Of a stretch of DNA of 64,000 nucleotides, positions 40,338 through 52,803 are shown one piece after another (positions within the stretch are counted from its first letter, which is position 1; the number at the start of each line of letters is the position of its first letter). The notes below the pieces were generated by a model. That model was not told the DNA's origin, did not search any database, and worked only from the letters and a program-made list of their open reading frames with translations. The stretch lies in contig JAAROD010000080.1 of assembly GCA_012274445.1 (NCBI GenBank), positions 2,170,001 through 2,234,000 on the forward strand, given 5' to 3'. The position numbers and the translations under genes were made by a program. This DNA is from Sclerotiophoma versabilis (taxonomy: Eukaryota; Ascomycota; Dothideomycetes; Pleosporales; Didymellaceae).

Positions 40338-42446
40338 TTATAATAAGCTCAGCAACTCGAAATCCTTTGCGATACCTGGGCTCTCTCTGGCGCACTTCTC
40401 AATGAGTACCATCATAATGTGCACCCACTCCTGCCAGCCTTCTGGTAACGTTTCCCTCAGTTTTGCATCTGACGATCGCGCAACAGCGTGAAATAGCAGC
40501 ACCTGTCCAAAACACTGGCAGCACCAACCAAACTTGATTGGCAACGCGGACAGCATCTGTGTACAGAGACCCATGGTCGTCGGCCAGAACATACCCCCTC
40601 GAAGACCCTCACGCACTTCTCGATACTCCGCATCGTTGCTGTATTCGGGCGCATGCAGTGCTTTGTAAAGAAAAGGCCGGCCGATATGAAACTTTGCGAC
40701 AAGGTAACGACTGCGCAACATTGCTTTCGCGATGACATGCGCAGGACTGGGCGAGTTGTCGGTGCTCTCGTCATCCGCAAATTGCAATGACGGTGGCAAG
40801 TTTGCACGCCATTGCTCGAGTTGATGATGCATCTCTGCGGTAATGCCGGCGTTTGGGAAAGACTCCTTCGCAGCATAGTGATATATATTTTGCTTCACTC
40901 GGGTCAGGATGATCCTATGTGCAGCCTGAGCAAGGAAGTGGAAGTTGAATAATGACTCGTCTTCGTCCGTGATGAGTCCAGAGATGGATGTCTTCGGCCG
41001 TGGGCACGGGGCAAACTTCGGCAGGGGTATATCGGGCTCAAACTCGAGGAGTCCGCTATGAGGCAATGTATCCAGCTCCTGCGTAATGACAGTCTCGTAC
41101 ATCAATATATTCCAAAATAGTCTGGAAAACATATCTCCCTCCCACCCATCGAAGTTAATAGCTTCTGAACGCGTCAGGATACTCGTACAGCACAACGCTG
41201 CTCTGTTCACTGTTGTCCAGGAATCCATCGGTCGTAATGTCTGCGCATAATACAGTGTTGATAGCATATAGTACTGCCCTGATTGAAGACCATTTTGTGT
41301 CATGAGAAAACCGAAGCGCTTTCGGGCTTCGTTGAAAAACTTGAGCCCTGGTTGATCGTCGAGAACGAGTTCGTACCAGTCTGGACGAACGAAGCTGCCG
41401 CCATGAGAGCCGAATCGCGACGGTAAAGCAAAGTCTCCCTCTTCATGCGCCTTCACTGCGAGACACCCCAAGGCGAGCACTATCAGCACGAGACACGACT
41501 CGATGTCAACCCCAAAGTCAGTTTCCACAGCCGCACCAAGTGTGCTCGAATAGAAGTGGAACTTGTCGAGGATAGGTGAATTTCGATGGAAGACAGCGAA
41601 GTAAGCATCCGCAATTCCTTTGACGACAGATTGCGGCAGGTCCATTAGCCACGAGTCCGGATGCGTGCCCATTGGTCGATTGATGTGTATCGGCAATGGC
41701 GCTCGGTGACTCTCAATCTCGGCGACGTAGTCCTGAGGTAATTCTACACATGCCGCAACAAACTCCGAGGGTAGTATCTGTTTGACCGCAGGCCAGATAG
41801 CGACTCGGTGCTGACTGAATGAGAGAGACACCTTGTTCTGCGTCTCAGGTGCACCAAACGGACTCTTGCCTGGTGTTGCCGCAGCTTGCGGGGACATGGC
41901 TAGCTCATGGACGCTTAGTCGATCATGTCGTGGCACAAGCGGTCCCTGAGCGTCATTCCTAGGGCTCGGCTGAGAGAGAGTTGAGATTGGCGAACGGTGA
42001 TCCAAGGTTTGTACAGGCGTTGGAGTAGGTGCTGCAGAGGCATTTTTTGAAGCGTTCACCACAGCTGTCAAGTCTTCGATCTTAGCTTCGAGGCGACGGA
42101 TTGCATTGATTGCCACTGTCATTGACTGGTCCTTCTTTGTGGTTCGAGGTACCTGATAGGTACACTCCAGGTTCATGGTCCGACAGTAGCCACATTTTGG
42201 CCGGTCTTCGTCACATCGTGTCTTCCTGGATCGGCATATATCGCATGCCTGCACTGATCAGCAATGCGACTGTTGGATGGGAGAATTTCGATTTACCAAA
42301 GTTGCCATGAAGGACCGTGGCTTCTTCAGCGATGACCCTTCACCATCTTCGTGACTCCCGTTGCCATCCGCATCGTAAGAAGCTTGCCGACCTGGGAACG
42401 CTGCATACGGCGAGGCTACTATACTGTCGTGAGGCCTCTTGGTCAT
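40338..42446 (-). CDS. Zn2Cys6 fungal transcription factor
   Basis: Exons 42297-42446 and 40338-42248 with a 48-bp intron (GTAAAT..TGCAG); 686 residues. The N-terminal 50 residues carry a KKPR cluster. The binuclear cluster follows with spacing C-x2-C-x6-C-x6-C-x2-C-x6-C (CDICRSRKTRC ... CGYC ... C), then a linker and a predicted coiled coil (AINAIRRLEAKIEDLTAVVN) for dimerisation. The rest contains the fungal-specific middle homology region (DAYFAVFHRNSPILDKFHF, the usual signature). The intron lies just before the first Cys. Targets are unknown; no cluster-specific pathway surrounds it. Confidence 0.92.
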
Positions 42447-43811
42447 GGCATTCTCAATGCCTTCGTCCGATTGTTCATTGGAGGTGGAAGCTTTGAACTG
42501 CTCCCAGGTGAGATGACATTAGCGGCGTCGCTTGCGGGGCAACCGCAACCAATGCCAACGCACAGACGCTCTAGCAAACAACGTCTTTTGACATACCTTG
42601 CTGTCACTTCGACACCACAAATCTCATCACCACAGTATTCAAGCCGAAGCGTATCATTCCAGGCTTCCACATGGCTTTGCAACTGATGGCGTGCACCAGC
42701 AGCAGATCGATCGCACAACCATGCAGGAACAGCAGTTCGCAAACGTTCGACTTATCTCATCTGTACACAATGAACACTGACCTACATAGCTTGCAACAGT
42801 CACAGCAGCCATGACAGCACAGCACCCGTGGCAGTCATACCAGTGCAGTCATGGTACTAGATCGTACTATATCCTATTTTTCTTTATCTAATGTCTTATC
42901 TCCTCATCTGGCGCTCGCAATTTATTCCGCCTCTCCAGTGTTTCTTGCCAATAAATATGCATTGGCCACCGTCATAGATGTGTTCATTGCACCACTCACC
43001 CAGAACCATCATTTTACGAGCTTCCAGCAGACTGCCTGCATCGTCTTGCCCTTGTCCATGGCGAGCGCGATGTACGGCCGCAGTCCTACCGTGTCACTGA
43101 TGTTTGGTCAACATAACAGCATATGCTACTACACGTGTTTGGAAGAGCATATATATCAGCTATAATGGTAATTCAGAAGACCTGACTCCCTCGAGGACAC
43201 CTCCATATCTGCAAGGTGGCGACTCTGTCTTGTGAGTAGAAGAGATGCCAGCCGACTGTTGCACAACACTTCGTCTCAAGTCACTACTGGCATCGAAACG
43301 AGCACTACACGGTCGGCTTACGCCTCCAGAGCTGCTATGCACAATTCTCATGCAGACACATCATGTGAGTGCTGGCTCTGCCTGAAAAGATGGCCAGTAA
43401 TGTCCTTACTTGATGCTCTGCCTCTAGCCCCTACGCTTATCCCTTCCGCAGTGTCCTATCCCTGGTGCTCTGGATCACATTCAAGTATGCTACTCACCAA
43501 GTATAGACCTCGTTGATTCTAGTTTTATGATGCTGGCCGTTTGTAATACCTGTCTCGTGCAGTACGATGAAGATGAAAAAACTCATTGCGATGCCCAACG
43601 TCAGTTTTCCCTTGGCGATACGATAAGGTCAAAGGGTTGCCAATTGGAGTCCAATCGCTGCAGTCCTAAAAATAGACGGCAACGTGTGAGTTGCTTCGAC
43701 GAATCATGATGCGTCTATGTGAACTCGAGGTCAGCATTCACCTATCCACAAGTCTCGATATGACGAAACAATTGCATCCCCAACCTCCTTTGAACTCACG
43801 ATGAGAGCACC
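42447..43811. other. Intergenic
   Basis: Divergent upstream regions of the Zn2Cys6 gene and the F-box-like gene. No supported coding frame. Confidence 0.4.
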
Positions 43812-44732
43812 ATGCTCCACAGGCTGAGAGCCCGGGACCGCAGAGACTCCATACATGAAGGCCACCCCTTCGCAGTTTCCAGCTCCTCAGGCAACGAATC
43901 CTCTCCTCTCTCCTTCTCTCAATCAAACCAGCTCCATCCGTCTCTTTCAGCTATCACCACCGAGATGAGCGCTCAGCCGGCTACCCCGGCTTCAGCTTCC
44001 ATGCCGCAAATCGTCAGCATGCCGACTACCGTGTTGACCCTCGGTCCTCAGCTTTCACGCCTCCCAGACGAACTGCTGCTGGAAATCTTCAAGATCGTCG
44101 CTACAACCATGTTCCCTAAGACTTCAAGATTCAACGAAAGCATCAATCCGCACGTGTTCAGGATACTCAACCACCACTATGCCATCAACAGAATTCGCAA
44201 CGTCTCTAGCGACTTCGCCGCCTACTTCATGCAGGCCTTTTACGGAAACTTCAGCATCAGCTTCAAGCACAACTCAGTCTTCAACCTGGAATCAGCCTAC
44301 CTCACCTCCTTCCCGGCCCCTGTTCTGCGCCCTCATCTTCGTCATCAATTGCGCTCCATCTGCATCGAGATCGCCCTGGAGAACTACTACTTCACTCCCC
44401 AAACCGACTTCACAGTTCCACGAACGAGCTCAATCGGCCGCCATAGCCGAAAGATCACGACTGTGGACCAAATGATGGCATATTGCCCCTCGGCACGATT
44501 CCTCCTCCACCTCACCAACCCAAACTACGGGTTTTGCAATCTACGCTTCCTCGGTCTCCACATCCGCACCGATTTCCGTCTTTTCCCCGTCGACAGCGAT
44601 TTCCTGCGCGTCCTGGAGGAAATCAACTTTGTAGTCACGGCCCGCAGGGTTGAGCTGGCCGTGACCGATAACGCCGGCTTCGTGCGAGAAGAGCACCTAG
44701 ACGTGAAAAAGAGGATTGTTGTGGTGGAGTGA
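43812..44732 (+). CDS. F-box-like hypothetical protein
   Basis: Single exon, 306 codons. After a Ser/Pro/Thr-rich start comes LSRLPDELLLEIFKIVA, a good F-box-like motif, then alpha/beta-looking sequence with leucine-rich spacing (FCNLRFLGLHIRTDFRLFPVDSDFLRVLEEI). The start may be internal: an ATG at 43965 (MSAQPATPAS) is also plausible. Likely a substrate adaptor of an SCF ubiquitin ligase by family, target unknown. Confidence 0.7.
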   Translation: MLHRLRARDRRDSIHEGHPFAVSSSSGNESSPLSFSQSNQLHPSLSAITTEMSAQPATPASASMPQIVSMPTTVLTLGPQLSRLPDELLLEIFKIVATTMFPKTSRFNESINPHVFRILNHHYAINRIRNVSSDFAAYFMQAFYGNFSISFKHNSVFNLESAYLTSFPAPVLRPHLRHQLRSICIEIALENYYFTPQTDFTVPRTSSIGRHSRKITTVDQMMAYCPSARFLLHLTNPNYGFCNLRFLGLHIRTDFRLFPVDSDFLRVLEEINFVVTARRVELAVTDNAGFVREEHLDVKKRIVVVE

Positions 44733-44833
44733 ATTAGTGTTGATGGCTTGTAGCCGCTGTATGTACCGTACCGGCTGGTCAGTAGATATGAATTCTTCCA
44801 TGTTTGTTGTTGTACAACAACGAATTCACTCCG

Positions 44834-44860
44834 CTCTCTCTCTCTCTCTCTCTCTCTCTC
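44834..44860 (+). repeat. (CT)n microsatellite
   Basis: About 13 uninterrupted CT units about 100 bp after the F-box-like stop codon. Confidence 0.9.
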
Positions 44861-45370
44861 CTTGACTGGCTCGCTAGTCTTGAGTGCTGATATGATCTCA
44901 TCACCTGTGAGTTGTGATCATGAGTTAATGACTTTTGCACTTCTGCGCTAAGCCCGTATGGATTGAGAACTCTCAGGTTTTCTTGCTCGGAGTATGGCAG
45001 CGCTTGTTAGGTTCTCGTACTTGGGGAATGCGCCGCTTGAGCTCGCATCGACTTTGTGCTTGGAGATGCTAACAGGATCTCTCAGCACCTAGTCATCGTA
45101 GCCGACATACTTCATCACGCCCCTCTCAGTACTTTCCCATGCTCTAGAGTTCTCCAAAGACGTGTGTGGTATTGCGGGACCTGTCGTATCCTTCTACTTT
45201 CAGGATGCACCACTTCAGCTACCAAGTTTCTTTGCCGCCTTTCTGTCACGGTCGTACTTAAGAAGGCGTGACATCACGCGTCACTTCGACGAATGCACAT
45301 ACTGTTGGCCTCGGGGGCTCGACAGTCTCATGTAAACCATCACGTTCAGCTACTTGCACTGTTTGTGGAC
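44861..45370. other. Intergenic
   Basis: Space between convergent genes; no coding or RNA feature recognised. Confidence 0.4.
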
Positions 45371-46731
45371 TCACCCCGCGACGTTCTCGGCCACCTTCCT
45401 CCCGTCAGCGGCCACAACACCCTGCTCCCTCTGTTTTTTGCGCTCCCCAACATCACCAAACATCTCTACAATAGCCTCGATGGTTGTGTTGCCTCCGCTG
45501 AATATCAGGCCAATGTCCCAGCCGTCCTCGCCTGCCTCTTTTTCCACCATCTTCCTGAAGTCTTCGTTGTACAGCACGGTAGCCAGACCGACGACGGCAG
45601 AGGGCTCGACAAAGCATTTCATGCGCTCGAGAACGAGGCGCAGGGCGTCTTTGATGTTCTGCTCCGTGACAGCATACAGACCGGCAACGTACTCCTTATC
45701 ACTGATGATCTTCCAGGTATGCGGGCCGAGATTTGTGCGCAGGCCGTCGGCGATGGTCAGGGTCTTGACGTTGGTGATGCGTTCGCCGGCTGCGACGCCG
45801 CGGCGCGCATCGTCTGCGCCCTCGAACTCGGGCTCGGCACCGAAGACGCGGGTGGGTGTGTTGTGGAAGTATATCGCGTTGCCCGAGAGCATGCCGCCAC
45901 CGCCGCAGGGCGCTATCAGGGCATCCAACCCTCTCCCTCCCTCGTCGCCGTCCTTGCCGTGTATGCTGAGGTCCGGCTTGTCCGCGAGCAGAGCAGCGAC
46001 CTCCTGCTCGAACTCCAGCGCCATGGTGCCCTGGCCGAGCATGATGTGCGGGTGGTCGTATGGCGGGATCAGGGTGGCACCGGTGTTTTTTATGACATCT
46101 GCGACGACGGCTTCGCGCTCGGCGGCCGTGGAGCCGGAGAAGTGCATGATAGCGCCCTGCGCGCGCGTGCCGGCGATCTTGCTGGGCGTTGAGATGGACG
46201 GCATGACGATGTGGGCGGGAATGGAGAGGGTGCGGGCGGCGAGGGCGAGGGCTTGTGCGTGGTTGCCTGCGAAGGGAAGATTAGCTGTGGGACGGTGGCT
46301 GTGAGACTATCCAGGCGCGGGTGGTGTGGAGCTGAGCGTGCGCCTTCCTGTGGTCGCCGCCGCCTGTCCAGCAGGAAGACAACTGAATGGAGGGCAGACA
46401 TACCGGAGCTGTGCGTAGCCACTCCCCTTTTCCTAACCTCCTCAATGCCCTTCTCTTCGACCAGCCGCGACACGGCATGAAATGCGCCTCTGACCTTGAA
46501 GGCCCCGATCTTCTGGAAGTTTTCTGCCTTGAAGAACAGCCTGATCTTCGGCCTCGCTGCTGGCTGGCCCTCCCATGGTGTGCCCTGGAGCGCTTCGGGA
46601 CTCTGGGGCGTCGATGCGAGGTTCGAGAGCGTGGTGTTGGTGAGCACCGGCGTGGTGTGCAGGTGTGGTTTGATCAGATTGTGCGCGGCGACGATGGATT
46701 CGCGCGTCAATGGCAGGTCTATCGTCGACAT
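45371..46731 (-). CDS. Serine racemase / threonine dehydratase-like PLP enzyme (SRY1 type)
   Basis: A fold-type II PLP enzyme, expected to dehydrate or racemise serine, threonine or 3-hydroxyaspartate. Exons 46404-46731 and 45371-46266; intron 137 bp (GTATGT..CGCAG), joining SSGNHAQALA. 407 residues. PLP lysine is in the FKVRGA motif. The phosphate-binding glycine loop is CGGGGMLSG. The segment PPYDHPHIMLGQGT and the C-terminal FSGGNT are as in serine racemases and yeast Sry1. No ACT regulatory domain is present, so it is not the biosynthetic Ilv1. The Mg site and exact activity cannot be assigned. Confidence 0.9.
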
Positions 46732-47034
46732 CTTGCGTGGTTTGGTGTGCCGAGCGCACGTGATGACGATGCGGTATGGAGGCGTGTCATGGCGGGGGAT
46801 GTGGTGTTGGTGTGGGCGCGGCGGGGAAGCTTGGATGCCTGGAGATCATCCCACAGTCAGAACAGAGTTCTCCCTAGCACCGGAGAAAGCAAGGGCCTTG
46901 TGCCGCAACCACAGGTGCACCAGCCAGCAGAAGACTTGAGAAATATCTACTAATCGATTTGTAACATCTAATCGTGTGTCGTAGACATCGCGCATCCCAT
47001 CGTTGATTCGTCTGTTCTACTCTAGTCCAGCGCC
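46732..47034. other. Short intergenic spacer
   Basis: Upstream of the racemase-like gene and 3' flank of the carboxypeptidase gene; nothing else seen. Confidence 0.4.
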
Positions 47035-48821
47035 CTATAGGCTGCGCATAACACCCAGATCCCTCTTCGCAGTCGAGTTGCCCTTGAGCGTCGTGAACGG
47101 CTCCGTGGATGTCAAGCTGGGGATGCGACCAAGCAGGAATTCCGCCTGCCTGTACGCGCTGCTGGGCTGGTACTGGGGAACCATGTGGCCGGACAGCGCC
47201 TGGCTAACCCAGGTCAGCTTGCGCTCAGTGTGTGTGGTTCCCATGACACCCTTGGCGCTCAAGCTGGTCAAGCTTATGTCGTCGTGGTAAGGCACGTAAA
47301 AGTCAGACTTGGGAGCCTCCTGGAAGCCCTGCATACCGCCCCAGGTCATGTTCTGAATGGCCATAAGAGTGCCGTTGTACAGCAGGATGTAGTCGAGCTC
47401 GCCGTGGACGATGACGAAACGGTCGAGCTTCTCAGTAATGCGAGGAATCACCTCCCAGCTGGACTGGGGCGACGTGTCCGTGTCAAGAACGCCGCTGGAG
47501 CACTCGTTCCATTCCTGGATCGGTGCGTTGATAGCCTTCTGTACAGCAGTGCGGTTGAAGTAGACCGTATCCTCGCCGGGCGGGAGGTAGTCGAACGATC
47601 CAGGGAAGCCGAGCACGTCCCAGAGCAGAGGGCAGGTAGTCGCCACAGCATACACATCGAAGCAGGGGTTCGTCAACATGACAGCATTGTAAATGTCTCC
47701 CCAGATAGAGCACTCGGGCTCCGAGGAGTTGTGCGAGGGTGTGGGAAGCTTGCCGACGGGAGGGAAGGTGAGGTACTTCTCCATGTACTTGGTGTACCCG
47801 CACTTGTCAGCGCGGTGGTGGATGTCCTTGGTGAACGACTCGTTCAAGTTGAACAGGCCAGACCAGCGGTCGACGAACGGAACAGCCGGGATGTCCTCGA
47901 GCAGAACGTCGTCAGCGACACTTGGGTCGTAGATCATCGCAGCCTTGACATCGTAGTAATCGGTGTTGTTCTCATTCAGCATGGCATCGGCGATGTATGG
48001 GACGTAGCGTCCGGCGTAGCTTTCTCCCGCAATGTAGACCTTCTTGCCGGTAAGGCCAAAGGTCTCCATGAAGTTCTTCCAGAAGCCGAGAAATTGTGCT
48101 GCAGACTCTTCCTGGCTGGTTGCGGTGGGTGTGCCTTGAGTGAAACCGGTGCCGACTGGCTGCTCAACCCAGACCATGTTTGTGAGGTTTGCCCTGTCTG
48201 CGATCAGAAATGGGATCCTTGTTTGAATCAGGAGGGTATTTACCAGTTCCATGGGTTGTAGACCGCGCGAGGTCCGCTGCCGTACTGCCAGCTGATAGGA
48301 CCATTCTCTTGCAAGAATCCTTCGAGAGACGAGCAGCCGGGTCCGCCATTGAGCCAGATTGTGATCTCGTCGCCAGCATCTGGGTTTTCCGAAGGGAAAA
48401 ACCAAAAGTATAGCTCAGAAGTCTCATTGGCTTTGTCGCTCTACAGAAAGAGTTAGCATAACAGAAACTAGAGCAGCATAAAGGAGGTACTTGCAATCGG
48501 CAAGAGGCCAGCATACGACTCGCCAATATCGAAGTTGACATCTGGGATGGCACCGGCAGTACCGTTGACAGCAAACTCTAGGTCTTGGTTAGCAATTGAA
48601 ATCGTATCGTTGAATCACACACTCTTAGCAGTAGGGGCTGTGATGATTGGCGTAGTCTCATTCACAGCGTATTGGCGCTTGACATGCTGCACATTGCGCG
48701 AGGAGCGAGGGAGCTGCGGCTTAGGAAGGTCAAACTTCTTGCCAACAGACTTGGCAGGATTACGGGCAGCAACGCTGGTCGCGAGGCCACCAATGACCAA
48801 AAGTGAGGTGATGAGCTGCAT
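47035..48821 (-). CDS. Serine carboxypeptidase, S10 family
   Basis: Secreted or vacuolar exopeptidase. Exons 48623-48821, 48495-48577, 48244-48440, 47035-48193; introns 45, 54, 50 bp; 545 residues. The second intron starts with GC (GCAAGT..CTGTAG), not GT; this choice alone restores FDIGESYAGLLPISDKANETSELYFWF. A signal peptide (MQLITSLLVIGGLATSVAA) is followed by a basic pro-region. The oxyanion loop is WLNGGPGCSS, the nucleophile lies in GESYAGRYVPY, the catalytic Asp near ELDYILLYNG, and the catalytic His in GHMVPQYQP. Several N-glycosylation sites. Resembles the extracellular branch of fungal S10 enzymes more than yeast CPY. Confidence 0.92.
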
Positions 48822-49933
48822 GTTGGCTGTTCTTGGGATTCGACTCGGAAGCTGCAGAAGACCGGGACGCGGACGCGCTCGACTTCAAGTACAAATTCGA
48901 TTCAGGATCAGGCCTCGACGTCACGTCGGAGCTTACCAACCGCAAAGCGACATTTATCTACGGTTGCATTGCACAGACCATCATAGCTTGGGTCGATGTC
49001 AAGCTTGATACCGCATTAGGCAGGACGTAGTAGTACTCCACAAACCTCTTCCAGCCACCAAATCATCGGTAATGAGCTTGTGCGCGTTTGTTTCCTTCGA
49101 AATTGTTGCCCCAAAGAGCATCGTAGGTCTAGTCCCCAGTTTCTGTAACGAATCGAGAATTCAAGAGTTGGGTTGTCGAAGTACCTTCGTCGACAGCGAC
49201 AGCTCTTTGTGGGACCACTTCTTAGCTACCGGACAAAAAAAGCTTCACCAAATCCCACTACCATTATCAGGCTCACAACTGGGCCCACACGCCGAAGTTG
49301 TTCCTTCCACACCCATGATATCGGCTTAATATCTCTTTTCAACCTGTATGTCGCTGCGATGGCCAATCAGTGTAGTCGGGCATATTCATCACGCGAGTCG
49401 CTCATGTACACTGCAATGCTACTCGCTAGAGCAGAGATAGCGATAGTCAAGTACTCACGTACAATGACAGTTAGGTGCTTCCAGAAGATTGTTCTTGGTT
49501 CGCTGCAACGGTGGAAGACGGCTCAAGCTTCATGGCCAATGCTTGTTGCAGATAAGACAGACGCATTAACCGGATGAGGCAGCTCGCAAGGACGGTGGCG
49601 AATTGCTTTCTTAGGTTCCAGAGACCAGGTGGCGGGCAGTTTGATAATCGCAAATAGTGACAAGGCAGCATTATGGAACATGTCAGATACGCTCATGTTA
49701 TGGTTGATGAGGTGAGGTCTGGAAAAGGTTTGGACGTTGTTGTGGCTCCGCACAGCGAATGAAGCGAGGCTGTGGCGTTATTGTAAATCGAGCAATCACG
49801 CTTCTCGGCTCTGTCCCTTCAAATCCGCCTTTTTAATAGAAGAAGGAGGCCGAAATTAATGTTCACGTTGAATATGCTATGCTATTCTGCAACGCCAGAA
49901 ATACCATTACGCCCTGCTTCGCAGATGAGGGAT
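48822..49933. other. Intergenic
   Basis: 1.1 kb with the carboxypeptidase upstream region and the sedolisin 3' flank. Short frames only. Confidence 0.4.
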
Positions 49934-51924
49934 CTACGCCCGGAATTTCTCTGGCACACTGTAGGACTGGCCTTGAGACAGCTCGAGCAGCTTTTCAAAG
50001 TTGGGAGTACCGTAACCGGTAACCGGATCCCAGCCCTCAGTCGCGTTCCAAGACGCGTAAGGTACCTTTGGTGCCTTAAGGCCAGAGTAGATCGACCTGC
50101 CGGTGCATCCAGTCGAGCCACCATCCTTGATATCAGTAAGGCCCTGGTAGCCCTTGCTGTATATCCAAGGGTTCAGGAAACCAAGTGCAGGCTGACCGGC
50201 GGCAAGACGAGCGTTGTTCAAAAGTGCAACGACAGAAGCAAAGACTGGTGCTGAGGCACTGGTCCCTGAAACCGAGATTTGGCGGCCTTTGTCAACAACA
50301 CGGAAGCCCTGCCCTTGAGCAGCAACATCAGGGAATCCTCGTCCATTGGGGTTGTAGAGACCTTCCCACTGGTTGCCGAGCTTCTCGAGATATGCGCTAA
50401 CAGCTTTGTCTTGGTAGCTAGGGCGCTCCCAAAGGTCTGAAAACCCGCCTGAAGAGAAGCTCACCGCGCGCTCAGGCTCGACGTTGTACGTGCCTCCGAC
50501 TGAAGTTACATAGGGGCAGGAGGCAGGGAATATGGGCAATAAACGAGTAGTATTCTTGCCGTCGTTGGTCTGACAGGCTGAGCCGACACCGGTATCTCCA
50601 CTGCTGAAGATGACAGACACACCACGGGTGCCAAGCTGACCGATGATGTCGCACACCTTCTTCGCATAGGTGGCGGGCACGCTCTGCTCATCTTCGCCAT
50701 AAGAGGTGGAAAGGACTTGTGGAAGCTCACCATCGGGAAGGCCAGCAAGGTAAGTAAAAAAATCGAGATAAGGCTCGTTGGCATTGTCCGCTTCAGACGG
50801 CTGATCAAGGTCGGGGACCAGGATGCCGCGTCCAGCAGTGCTGTAGAAAGTTGTCTCGATGGTAGGGTCGACCAAACCGGCTGTGTAATCAATGTCAAGG
50901 TTGGCTTCGACACTGTCCTCTGTGGCGTTCATGTCCAACGTACCGCCTATTGTGGTTGTTAGTGGCTTTACGCTGAAGCTGAAATTAAACAATAGGCATA
51001 CCGTTCACGGAAACTGTAGAGAAGTTGCTACTAGCGTTTGGTGCAAATGTCGAAGTGAACTGTTTCAGATCGGTGTAACGTGCCAATTGCTCCAAGAAGC
51101 CGCTTACACCAAGCTTCACAGCACCCTTGGGATCAATAGTGTAGTCGGCGAAGTTGTACAAGTCCCTGAGGCAAGCTGGGGTGATAGTGGTGTTGCAAGT
51201 GGCGCTGACTGCAGCGACAGAGAACGGTACAGCCTCCTGCGTAAGGACGTTGCTGCGCTCTGCTTTGATCTGACCAAACCGAGTGGTTGGCTCGATCAGG
51301 TCAATGTGGTCGCGGACAGCTTTTGGTACAGAGTAACTCAGAGATCGAATCCTCTTCACGTCCCGGCGAACCTCGTTCTGGTAGGTCTTGAAAGTGGTTT
51401 TCAGCATCGATTCGGCTCTTTCAACAGGTGCATGGAAGGTAATCCATTCGCCGTCATTCTTAATGTCATCAGAGCTGATACCTGACTCTTCAAGCCAGCT
51501 CAGAACAGCCTTGGTAGAGTCTGCACGGGGCTTGATGATGTCTTTGAGCTCGTCACGCTTGAGATGTTTTCCATAACGAGCATGATTGGGGTCTGAGACT
51601 TCCATGAGCGTTCGTTCTAAGATATCACTATCAGCCTGCAATAAGTCAGCGATCTGCAGATCTTGTACGACCTCGTCCACGTGCAAAGAGCTCAATCATC
51701 GGAATGCATCTTGAAATCTGGGCGAGCATGGAAAGCCAACGTACCGAACGGACAGCAATGCGGAAGGGAAGCTTGCGATGGCCTGCTGGTGCACCAATTG
51801 CGGTCCATCCCTGGGGCACCGAACGCAAATCCTCGACATTGACGGTTTCGCTCTCGATGTGCGAGGTAGGCTTGCAGTTGGCGCCAGCAACGGCCAGAAG
51901 GCCGGCAATGAGGGAATATTTCAT
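49934..51924 (-). CDS. Sedolisin / tripeptidyl-peptidase, S53 family
   Basis: A secreted acid serine peptidase that releases tripeptides from N-termini. Exons 51745-51924, 51002-51635, 49934-50946; introns 109 and 55 bp; 608 residues. The signal peptide (MKYSLIAGLLAVAGANC) is followed by a pro-domain (LERTLMEVSDPNHARYGKHL, the pro-kumamolisin motif). The catalytic domain has the Glu/Asp pair region (ANLDIDYTAGL), the oxyanion Asp (FSSGDTGVGSAC), the nucleophile in SGTSASAPVFA, and the calcium-site tail near EGWDPVTGYGTPNF. Complete and typical for fungal SED-type enzymes. Confidence 0.93.
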
Positions 51925-52803
51925 AGTGATGGACTGAGGTAGTGCCTGGCAAAGGCAGGAAGCTGGAAGCCTTGAAGATATAGTGCTCGCACACACCCGG
52001 TAGCCTTGTATTAAGATAAACAAGCCCCCCGAATCAAGAAGGCGCAAGCAGATGCCCAGAGAAACGGATGTTTCACGGTGCCTAAAGGTCTCGTGCAAGG
52101 GACGATCACCTCGCTACAAATCCCAAGCGATGCCGTGCGATGGGTTCATGTGGGTCAAGCTTGTCACAGGTATAGGTTGTGATTGGTGTGCCCCTGAGTA
52201 TGCTTTGCCCCAAATTGTGGCGAGACACGGAGACATAGCCCGGATACAGTAGGTGCTTGTGTTCAATGCCATCGTCACAGTGTTTAATTTGCATGCTAAG
52301 GAAATGTGTGGTTTACAGGTGGCGTCGAGACAGATGGGATGAAGAGGCATCTGTAGAGTATGCTTGGGAAGCTTGGGAAGCTTGGTCTGTAGAGGATGCT
52401 TGGGAAGCTTGGTGATGCTTCAAATGGCTGAACGGTTGAGGCTCAAGCGGCCGGCACACCCGCTAGCCTTCCCCACAATGGGTGCGTCATCGATAAGCGC
52501 AACTAAATACACCATCAACTGGGCTCAACGTGCAGTGCTTGGAGTCCGTATAGCTGTCGTTTGTAGGCTTCAGATATCCAGACTATTGTAACAATCGTGA
52601 TGGTGTTTGCGCCATGTTGCGCCTGCATGCTTCAATACCCACGACGCAATGCAGCTAGTAACCATGCACGGTCCTTGCGACCTTGTGTTGCTTTGGAGAC
52701 CATTATCGATTATTGCCGCGACGTGCCTTGCATATCAACATGCACACAAAGCTACGTTGTCGCATAAGGTCTTGGCATAAAGGCAATTGTCATCGAGCGC
52801 TTA
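51925..52803. other. Intergenic with short tandem repeats
   Basis: Upstream of the sedolisin gene. At about 52360-52415 the unit GCTTGGGAA/GCTTGG is repeated five times in two blocks, the blocks joined by GTCTGTAGAGGAT. No gene recognised. Confidence 0.45.

Noticed and set aside
45293..46304. Two 300-codon + strand frames over the racemase-like gene
   Set aside because: Overlap each other and the well-supported PLP enzyme; no motif.
47185..48261. 358-codon + strand frame over the carboxypeptidase gene
   Set aside because: Shadow of the S10 exons, crosses its introns, no motif.
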